A stretch of 27,241 bases of DNA from Prevotella sp. CAG:1185 (GTDB lineage: Bacteria; Bacteroidota; Bacteroidia; Bacteroidales; Bacteroidaceae): assembly GCA_000436695.1 (NCBI GenBank), contig HF992653.1:1-27241 (forward strand), given 5' to 3'. Of the stretch, positions 22,398 through 27,241 are shown piece after piece. A program made the translations under genes and the position numbers. Below the pieces are notes generated by a model. It saw only the letters and a list, made by a program, of their open reading frames with translations, had not been told where the DNA came from and ran no database searches. Within the stretch, counting starts at the first letter, position 1, and every line of letters starts with the position of its first letter.

Positions 22398-23474
22398 TTA
22401 TTCCATATACATATAATCATAATGAACGAGCGGACGGATGTCGTGGCGCCCTATATTACGGCGTGCCTCAGCGGCACCAAACGCCGCACGTCCAACGGCA
22501 ATTCTAACTCCGTCTTCATCGACAATATTTATTATGTCCCCTTCTTCGAAATCGCCGTTCACAGCCTCAACACCCACAAACAGCAGACTGACGGCGCGCT
22601 CACCAAGCAGAGCGTTGGCTGCCTTACGGTTAATGACTACCGAGCCTTTGGCAAAGCTGTCACTGTGGGCTATCCATTTCTTCACCTTTGACACTGGCGT
22701 CGAAGCAGGCACAAACTCTGTGTGAGGTGTTGTCTCAGGACTGCGCATAAGGTCAACAAGTATGTCGTTGCGCTTTCCGTTGGCTATTATCACACGTATG
22801 CCTTCATCGGCAACCTTCTGCGCTATGGCACACTTTGTCATCATACCTCCGCGACCAAATCCGCTTTTCTCCTGACGGATGTATTGCCCGATATCCTTGC
22901 CGCGCTCCACACGTGATATAATCTTTGCGCCATCGTCACCAGGCTTGCCGTCGTATATTCCGTCGACATTGCTTAATATTATCAGTTCAGAAGCATCCAT
23001 CATCGATGCAATAAGGCCAGAAAGTTCATCATTGTCAGTAAACATAAGCTCTGTTACGCTCACGGTGTCGTTCTCGTTGACAATGGGAATAACGCCATTT
23101 TCGAGCATCACTGTCATGCAAGCGCGCTGATTTAGATACTCACGGCGCGAAGAAAAGTTCTCCTTCATCGTAAGCACCTGCCCTACCGGTATTCTGTATT
23201 CACGAAACAAGTCGTAATACAGATTTATAAGTTTTGCCTGTCCAAGTGCCGAATAAAGCTGACGCTGCTCAACGCTGTCGAGCTTGCGGTCAACCTTAAT
23301 CTCTCCGCGCCCGCTTGCCATTGCACCGCTTGAAACAAGAATGACCTCATAACCTTCAGAGCGGAGCCATGCCAACTGGTCGGTCAGAGCCGACATTCGT
23401 GTTATGTCGAGCTTGCCGTCGTCGCGCGTAAGTACGTTGCTGCCAACTTTTATAACTAATCTGCGATCCATCAA
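22398..23474 (-). CDS. proB: Glutamate 5-kinase
   Basis: 358 residues: an amino-acid-kinase domain (about 1-255) followed by a PUA domain (about 270-350). It phosphorylates the gamma-carboxyl of glutamate, the committed and usually proline-inhibited step. Visible: LVIKVGSNVLT (6-16), VSSGAMASGR, the glutamate site region IVNENDTVS with FTDNDELSGLIA, and the nucleotide loop region around KSGFGRGGMMTK. The start MMDRRL has two adjacent ATGs. It is the first gene of proB-proA-argF'. Confidence 0.95.
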   Translation of the reverse strand: MMDRRLVIKVGSNVLTRDDGKLDITRMSALTDQLAWLRSEGYEVILVSSGAMASGRGEIKVDRKLDSVEQRQLYSALGQAKLINLYYDLFREYRIPVGQVLTMKENFSSRREYLNQRACMTVMLENGVIPIVNENDTVSVTELMFTDNDELSGLIASMMDASELIILSNVDGIYDGKPGDDGAKIISRVERGKDIGQYIRQEKSGFGRGGMMTKCAIAQKVADEGIRVIIANGKRNDILVDLMRSPETTPHTEFVPASTPVSKVKKWIAHSDSFAKGSVVINRKAANALLGERAVSLLFVGVEAVNGDFEEGDIINIVDEDGVRIAVGRAAFGAAEARRNIGRHDIRPLVHYDYMYME

Positions 23475-23848
23475 AGATATTTTTTATAAAGGCAAAAACG
23501 CAAGAATCTACGTTTTATCTCACATAAAACCGAAACTAACGTCATTATTATTTGCGTCTGCCTAAGTTTATTTTACCTTATAAAACTTTAAAATCAGATT
23601 ATGCATAATACAATCTGAAAGCGCAAGCCTGTCTTTTCTATAATTATATTTTGCTATTATCGAATACGGCATTAATGTCTTCATCTTGCCGCAAGACACT
23701 TATAGATAGCTTCAGGCAGGCATATATCAGTTTAACAATATCATCAATTATAAGACCATTTTAATTATACTTTGCCAAAAGTAATAATTAAATTTGAAAA
23801 AGAAGAAACTTAAATAACGAAATATTCAACAATCCGTAAATTAAGAAT
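23475..23848. other. AT-rich gap between proB and proC; no gene seen
   Basis: 374 bases without a convincing reading frame. A -7-like TACTTTTG is present on the minus strand at 23776-23783, about 300 bases upstream of proB and without a clear -33 box, so the proB promoter is not firmly located. I saw no ARG-box match near it. Confidence 0.4.
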
Positions 23849-23885
23849 AAAACCTGCACGCTAAATTCTAAAGTGTGCAGGTTTT
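23849..23885 (-). terminator. Terminator after proC
   Basis: AAAACCTGCAC (23849-23859) and GTGCAGGTTTT (23875-23885) form a perfect 11-bp stem with A- and T-rich edges. It lies 37 bases past the proC stop. Confidence 0.82.
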
Positions 23886-23921
23886 ACATTAAACAATATG
23901 CTCTTTTAAAAGTATCTGTAT

Positions 23922-24713
23922 TTATTTCGACATTCCGGCTTTCAGTCCGCGTATCACGGCACTTGTAAATCCGGCATGCTCCATTTCGTTTAATCCGCGT
24001 ATTGTCAGTCCGCCGGGCGTTGTAACCTTGTCTATCTCATCTTCAGGATGACTGCCGTTAGCCTGCAACAAGTCTACGGCTCCCTTCATGGTCTGCATCA
24101 CTATCTTCTGTGCGTCGCGCGCCTTGAATCCCAGTTCAACACCTCCCTCAGATGCTGCCCTTACATATCGCATGGCATAGGCAATACCGCAAGACGCTAG
24201 CGCCGTGGCAGCTCCCAACTGTCTTTCCTCTATAACCATCTGTCCGCCCGTGGCTTCAAACAAGGCCGACATGGCTGTCGTATCTTCTTCTGCGGCATTT
24301 ACAGGAACAATAAATGTCATAGAGCTTTTTACGGCAATGGCAATGTTTGGTATAACGATGAACATTCGCGGCAACAGTCCGTCTTCTCCGGCAAGCATTT
24401 CTTTAAGTTTACTGCTGCTTATACCTGCCATAACCGATGCAACGGTCTGACGATTATAGTCAATCACCGGCTTTATCTCATTTATCACCTGCTCTGCCAG
24501 CCATGGCTTAACCACGACAAACACGACATCTCCGGCAGCGGCAGCCACCTTGTTGTCTGTAGTAACACATACGCCAAGACTCTTAAAACGCTCGAGAGTT
24601 GTTTCGTGCGGAGCTGAAACAGTGATGTCTGAGGCTGCCAACATTCCGCTCTTTACAAAGCCTTCAACCATGGCTCCGCCCATGGCACCTGCACCAATAA
24701 CTGAAATTTTCAT
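23922..24713 (-). CDS. proC: Pyrroline-5-carboxylate reductase
   Basis: 263 residues when started at ATG 24713. The frame extends 35 codons further upstream, but the Rossmann motif MKISVIGAGAMGGAMV begins exactly at this ATG, so the shorter form is chosen. It reduces pyrroline-5-carboxylate to proline with NAD(P)H. Other family parts: VVKPWLAEQVINEIKP, a central VMAGISSSKLKEML and RMFIVIPNIAIAV (the P-N-x-P region, with NIA here where many family members have TPA or TPC), and the C-terminal TTPGGLTIRGLNEME signature. It has its own terminator. Confidence 0.93.
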   Translation of the reverse strand: MKISVIGAGAMGGAMVEGFVKSGMLAASDITVSAPHETTLERFKSLGVCVTTDNKVAAAAGDVVFVVVKPWLAEQVINEIKPVIDYNRQTVASVMAGISSSKLKEMLAGEDGLLPRMFIVIPNIAIAVKSSMTFIVPVNAAEEDTTAMSALFEATGGQMVIEERQLGAATALASCGIAYAMRYVRAASEGGVELGFKARDAQKIVMQTMKGAVDLLQANGSHPEDEIDKVTTPGGLTIRGLNEMEHAGFTSAVIRGLKAGMSK

Positions 24714-24957
24714 AACCAACAATATTATTTTTAAGTCTGTCTGCTCCGTGGTGCTCGCTGCCGTAATACAACCGCACACCAGGGCTAAGACATATTTATA
24801 TTTTATAAAGAAACGCACATTGCACCGGCATCAACAGTTTAATTATTGTATTTAAAGCATAAGCCATTCACTTACAACGATGCAACAGGCATACAAAGAT
24901 ACACAATTATTATGTTTTTCTGTTCAAGTGCCGGCTTTAATCAAACATAAGAATACG

Positions 24958-24998
24958 AAAAAAGGTCAACATGCCATTTTAGCCTGTTGACCTTTTTT
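24958..24998. terminator. Bidirectional terminator at 3' end of tRNA-Pro
   Basis: AAAAAAGGTCAACA (24958-24971) and TGTTGACCTTTTTT (24985-24998) form a perfect 14-bp stem with six A or T at the ends. It begins two bases past the tRNA-Pro 3' end on the minus strand. Confidence 0.88.
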
Positions 24999-24999
24999 G

Positions 25000-25072
25000 T
25001 CGGGATTACTGGACTCGAACCAGCGACCCCTACGTCCCGAACGTAGTGCGCTACCAACTGCGCTAAATCCCG
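25000..25072 (-). tRNA. tRNA-Pro (anticodon CGG)
   Basis: Minus-strand cloverleaf of 73 bases. Acceptor CGGGATT/AATCCCG, D-arm TAGCGCAGTTGGTAGCGC, anticodon stem CTACG/CGTAG around TTCGGGA, T-arm CTGGTTCGAGTCCAG, discriminator A. CCA is not encoded. Anticodon CGG reads CCG proline codons. A -7 box TACCTTTG lies at 25091-25098. Confidence 0.94.
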
Positions 25073-25090
25073 ATGCCCTAAAAGCGAGTG

Positions 25091-25098
25091 CAAAGGTA
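25091..25098 (-). promoter_or_regulatory. -7 box for tRNA-Pro
   Basis: The minus strand reads TACCTTTG, 19 bases upstream of the tRNA 5' end. The -33 element is not clear in the A/T-rich upstream sequence. Confidence 0.5.
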
Positions 25099-25148
25099 AA
25101 GCATTTTTTTGAAACTCGTGCATTTTTTTCAAAAAAAATGCTCAAAAA

Positions 25149-25180
25149 TTTGTATGATTAACAAAAAAGGCATATCTTTG
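25149..25180 (+). promoter_or_regulatory. Promoter of tRNA-Phe
   Basis: TTTG (25149-25152), 20 bases, then TATCTTTG (25173-25180): a complete -33/-7 match. Transcription would start near 25188, 17 bases before the tRNA. Confidence 0.78.
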
Positions 25181-25204
25181 CACCCACAATCAAGCAATAA
25201 CGAT

Positions 25205-25277
25205 GGTGCCATAGCTCAGTTGGTAGAGCAAAGGACTGAAAATCCTTGTGTCCCCGGTTCGATTCCTGGTGGCACCA
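25205..25277 (+). tRNA. tRNA-Phe (anticodon GAA)
   Basis: Plus-strand cloverleaf of 73 bases. Acceptor GGTGCCA/TGGCACC, D-arm TAGCTCAGTTGGTAGAGC, anticodon stem AAGGA/TCCTT around CTGAAAA, T-arm CCCGGTTCGATTCCTGG (one mispaired or wobble position), discriminator A. A tyrosine recombinase gene starts 243 bases downstream, so the tRNA 3' end is the likely attachment site of the element that follows. Confidence 0.94.
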
Positions 25278-25301
25278 CTTTGAAGAAAAGCAAAAGACAG
25301 T

Positions 25302-25336
25302 AAAATCCTGATTTCCAAGCGAAATCGGGATTTTTT
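25302..25336 (+). terminator. Terminator after tRNA-Phe
   Basis: AAATCCTGATTT (25303-25314) pairs with AAATCGGGATTT (25322-25333), one wobble pair, followed by T up to 25336. It lies 25 bases past the tRNA. Confidence 0.78.
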
Positions 25337-25380
25337 GTTTTCCCCCGGCACGCAAAAAACGGCAAAATATTACCGTTCGA

Positions 25381-25426
25381 GGTGGAGCAAAAGGTGGAGA
25401 TAAAAGGTGGAGCAGAAATCTCCACC
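25381..25426 (+). repeat. Three GGTGGAG iterons plus one inverted copy
   Basis: GGTGGAG occurs at 25381, 25393 and 25406 (spacing 12 and 13 bases), and CTCCACC at 25420-25426. The last direct and the inverted copy form a 7-bp hairpin. The position between tRNA-Phe and the integrase gene suits arm-type recombinase or excisionase binding sites; this is an inference. Confidence 0.55.
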
Positions 25427-25484
25427 GAATTAGAGTCTTTCTCACTGATTTGCAATGTTTTGCGTATCAAGAAAACGTGGTCGG

Positions 25485-25520
25485 TTTCCTACTTTTGTCC
25501 AAACTAAAAACTGTAGGAAA
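25485..25520 (+). promoter_or_regulatory. Hairpin covering integrase ribosome-binding region, overlapping a -7 box
   Basis: TTTCCTAC (25485-25492) is the exact inverted copy of GTAGGAAA (25513-25520), which ends at the base before the integrase ATG. TACTTTTG (25490-25497), a -7-type box, overlaps the left arm. A transcript from that box would start inside the loop and lack the left arm, while read-through RNA from upstream would contain the whole hairpin. Confidence 0.5.
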
Positions 25521-26753
25521 ATGAAAAGAAGTTCATTCAATGTGCTTTTCTTCTTGAAGAAGACCAAGCTGCTGAAAAACGGAGAAGCATCCGTTTGTAT
25601 GCGTATCACTGTAGATGGTACGCGAGTTGAAAACAACATCCGCAAAAGCATTGACCCGTCTCTCTGGAGTCAGGCTAAGGAATCCGCCAGAGGCAAAAGC
25701 CGCAAGTCATGTGATCTGAATGCCTATATCGAAAATGCGAGAATCAAATTACATCAGATTTTTTGTGAGTTGGAAGAACAGAACCAGCCTATAACGGCAC
25801 GTCTGTTACAGGAAATATTTTTCGGACAGGACAAAGAACCGGAAGCGGTACGCACCCTCATCGGTACCATGCAGGAGCACAATGACCAATGCCGTGCCCT
25901 GGTCGGTAAAGACTACGCCCTGATTACCGTTCGCCGTTATGAAAGCTGCAAGCGCTATCTTGCCGAACTTATCAGACAGAAATACGGAAAGGATGATCTG
26001 CCGCTGGCGGAAGTCAACGGTGAGCTGGTACGTGCCTTTGAATTTTATCTGAAAACAGAAAAGGAATGTCAGCAAAATACCGTCATCCGTTATATGAAAT
26101 GTCTGAAAAAAATTACCAATCTGGCATTGGCTAATGAATGGATAGCCAAAGACCCGTTTATCGGTATCAAGTTCCACGAAAAAGAAGTAATCCGTGAGTT
26201 TCTTACTATGGATGAGCTACTGACCATCTACCACAAGGAATTTCCTCTGGAGCGAATCACCGTAGTCCGTGATGTTTTTATTTTCGCTGCATTCACCGGT
26301 CTGGCTTTCATCGACGTGCAACAGCTTTCCCCTGAGCATATCGTAAAAGACAACAACGGAAACCTATGGATCAGGAAGCCACGTCAGAAAACAAAGAACA
26401 TGTGCAATATTCCGCTGCTGGATATTCCTTTGGAAATCCTGAGAAAATATGCAGATTATCCTGCCTGCAAAAAGAAAGGAGTATTGCTGCCTGTCCCCTG
26501 CAATCAGAAGATGAACAGCTACCTGAAAGAGATTGCCGACCTATGCCTGATAAAGAAGAACCTGACCTCCCATATGGGCCGCCACTCGTACGCCACATCT
26601 GTCTGTTTGGCCAATGGGGTAAGCATTGAAAATGTAGCCAAAATGCTCGGTCACTCCAATATCAAGATGACGCAACACTATGCAAGGGTACTCGACAGTT
26701 CCATTCTGAAAGATATGAATAATGTAAGGGATGTACTTTCAAATTGCTTGTAG
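25521..26753 (+). CDS. int: Tyrosine recombinase (integrase) of Bacteroides type
   Basis: 410 residues from ATG 25521. The frame is open back to an ATG at 25455, but MKRSSFNVLFFLKKTKLLKN is the usual N-terminus of this family. Arm-binding domain about 1-100, SAM-like core-binding domain about 110-210, catalytic domain about 225-400. Catalytic residues: H351 and R354 in SHMGRHSYAT, H378 in LGHSN, and nucleophile Y387 in TQHYARV, with a lysine in RKPRQK (285-290). The first catalytic arginine is replaced by Ala262 (FTGLAFIDVQQL). Loss of this arginine is known for IntDOT of CTnDOT. It would catalyse integration and excision at tRNA-Phe. Confidence 0.93.
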   Translation: MKRSSFNVLFFLKKTKLLKNGEASVCMRITVDGTRVENNIRKSIDPSLWSQAKESARGKSRKSCDLNAYIENARIKLHQIFCELEEQNQPITARLLQEIFFGQDKEPEAVRTLIGTMQEHNDQCRALVGKDYALITVRRYESCKRYLAELIRQKYGKDDLPLAEVNGELVRAFEFYLKTEKECQQNTVIRYMKCLKKITNLALANEWIAKDPFIGIKFHEKEVIREFLTMDELLTIYHKEFPLERITVVRDVFIFAAFTGLAFIDVQQLSPEHIVKDNNGNLWIRKPRQKTKNMCNIPLLDIPLEILRKYADYPACKKKGVLLPVPCNQKMNSYLKEIADLCLIKKNLTSHMGRHSYATSVCLANGVSIENVAKMLGHSNIKMTQHYARVLDSSILKDMNNVRDVLSNCL

Positions 26754-26756
26754 CTT

Positions 26757-27131
26757 ATGAAAAGAGAAATTATCCATATAACAGAAGACGGCAAGATTGT
26801 TATTCCTGCTGTCCATCCTGATAAGATTCGTATGGACGAAGCTGAACTCGTTGGCTTGTTCAATGTGGTTGCACCGACTTTACGAGCAGCGAAAAGAAGA
26901 ATATATAAACTTGAGATATTGCAACCATTCACCGCAGAACAACGTATTCCGTTAAAAGAGGGGTATCAGGTAGTCTATAACCTGGAAATGATATTTGCGC
27001 TTGCCTTTCAGATTAATACTTATCCGGCCCAACAATTACGTGAGTATATAATAAGCAGACTGTTTCAATCTGAAAAGTCAATGATTATCTGCATGATGAA
27101 TGGTAATCATAAGTCATATCTAAAATGCTGA
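26757..27131 (+). CDS. Hypothetical protein coupled to integrase
   Basis: 124 residues starting 3 bases after the integrase stop, so probably translated together with it. The N-terminus is a beta-rich segment (REIIHITEDGKIVIPAV), then EAELVGLFNVVAPTLRAAKR, and a helical C-terminal part with YNLEMIFALAFQINTYPAQQ and LREYIISRLF. No known domain, transmembrane segment or catalytic motif is recognised. The position right behind an integrase suggests a role in element control or excision, but nothing in the sequence proves it. Confidence 0.7.
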   Translation: MKREIIHITEDGKIVIPAVHPDKIRMDEAELVGLFNVVAPTLRAAKRRIYKLEILQPFTAEQRIPLKEGYQVVYNLEMIFALAFQINTYPAQQLREYIISRLFQSEKSMIICMMNGNHKSYLKC

Positions 27132-27155
27132 TAAATATTGATTTCACTATTTCAT

Positions 27156-27194
27156 GCGGATAATAAGCCGCAAAATTTGCGGTTAATTATCCGC
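27156..27194. promoter_or_regulatory. 39-bp nested palindrome, operator candidate
   Basis: The outer arms GCGGATAAT (27156-27164) and ATTATCCGC (27186-27194) are perfect, and the inner CCGCAAA/TTTGCGG surrounds a central A. The palindrome lies next to a promoter and downstream of the integrase-linked gene, so it could be the binding site of an element-encoded regulator, or a transcript-end hairpin. Confidence 0.6.
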
Positions 27195-27201
27195 AAAACC
27201 G

Positions 27202-27209
27202 TATATTTG
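27202..27209 (+). promoter_or_regulatory. -7 box for the next element gene
   Basis: TATATTTG matches TAnnTTTG. A TTTG at 27176-27179, inside the palindrome, is 22 bases upstream, slightly long for a -33 box. An ATG at 27228 may begin the next gene, which is cut by the window edge after four codons. Confidence 0.55.
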
Positions 27210-27241
27210 CAGAAAACAGTGATACCTATGTATATACATGA

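Larger units (their letters stand above)
25278..27241 (+). mobile_element. Left end of an integrated element at tRNA-Phe (partial)
   Basis: A tRNA gene followed by a same-strand tyrosine recombinase, a small coupled gene of unknown function and a strong operator-like promoter is a usual layout for the end of a Bacteroidetes integrative element. The exact left boundary and the distal att copy cannot be seen in the window. Base use and gene orientation change here compared with the minus-strand metabolic genes. Confidence 0.6.

Noticed and set aside
24714..24818. 35-codon N-terminal extension of proC
   Set aside because: The Rossmann motif begins at the ATG at 24713, as in other P5C reductases.
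5734..25072. Functional link between tRNA-Arg/tRNA-Pro positions and the arg/pro genes
   Set aside because: The tRNA-Arg lies in the displaced block and tRNA-Pro has its own promoter and terminator; nearness to the cognate pathway is most simply coincidence.
25455..25520. Earlier ATG for the integrase
   Set aside because: The family N-terminus MKRSSFNVLFF starts at 25521. The extension covers the hairpin and promoter region.

Overview
The window looks like chromosome of a Bacteroidales bacterium, most likely Prevotellaceae. The evidence is the N-succinylornithine-type arginine pathway, the Bacteroidetes-only HAD/thioesterase menaquinone fusion, promoters of the -33 TTTG / -7 TAnnTTTG type, a DUF4248 protein, an integrase of the Bacteroides type, and many AT-rich intergenic repeats. 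Nearly all genes lie on the minus strand. No rRNA, CRISPR array or recognisable transposase is present. Assignments rest on reading the sequence and on recalled family features, not on database searches.

Layout. 1-1.6 kb: the start of a truncated lipoprotein gene, a DUF4248 gene and a repeat-rich stretch. 1.6-5.3 kb: argD, a four-helix-bundle (S23-type) gene, argC and the 3' third of argG, separated by repeats. 5.3-12.05 kb: a block unrelated to arginine synthesis (tRNA-Arg(CCG), tryptophanase, NUDIX hydrolase, iron-type alcohol dehydrogenase, HAD/DHNA-CoA thioesterase fusion). 12.05-14.2 kb: the 5' two thirds of argG, a GNAT acyltransferase and argR, behind a promoter with several ARG-box-like sites. 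14.2-19.8 kb: a secreted protein with two near-identical 209-residue repeats, a Bax-inhibitor-1 membrane protein, a two-domain Rid-like protein and an AEC transporter. 20.0-24.7 kb: argF' (succinylornithine carbamoyltransferase), proA, proB and proC. 24.9-27.2 kb: tRNA-Pro(CGG), tRNA-Phe(GAA) and the start of an integrated element with a tyrosine recombinase next to tRNA-Phe.

How the genes work together. ArgC, ArgD and ArgF' carry glutamate towards citrulline through acylated intermediates. ProB, ProA and ProC make proline from the same precursor, and ArgR probably represses its own operon. The expected order argR-GNAT-argG-argC-argD is interrupted. argG is cut within its synthetase domain and the halves lie about 6.7 kb apart, same strand and same order, each with an open frame. 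This is the most notable feature. The downstream half starts inside repetitive DNA without an ATG, so argininosuccinate synthesis may be lost, supplied by another copy, or performed by a two-chain enzyme.

The arg region is full of short repeats: a 60-bp inverted pair flanking argC-argD, a two-hairpin repeat on both sides of the argG 3' fragment with a compensatory base change, a 96-bp tandem duplication at the end of the S23-type gene, and GTGAAAA-type repeats in most gaps. Recombination among them is a plausible cause of the rearrangement.
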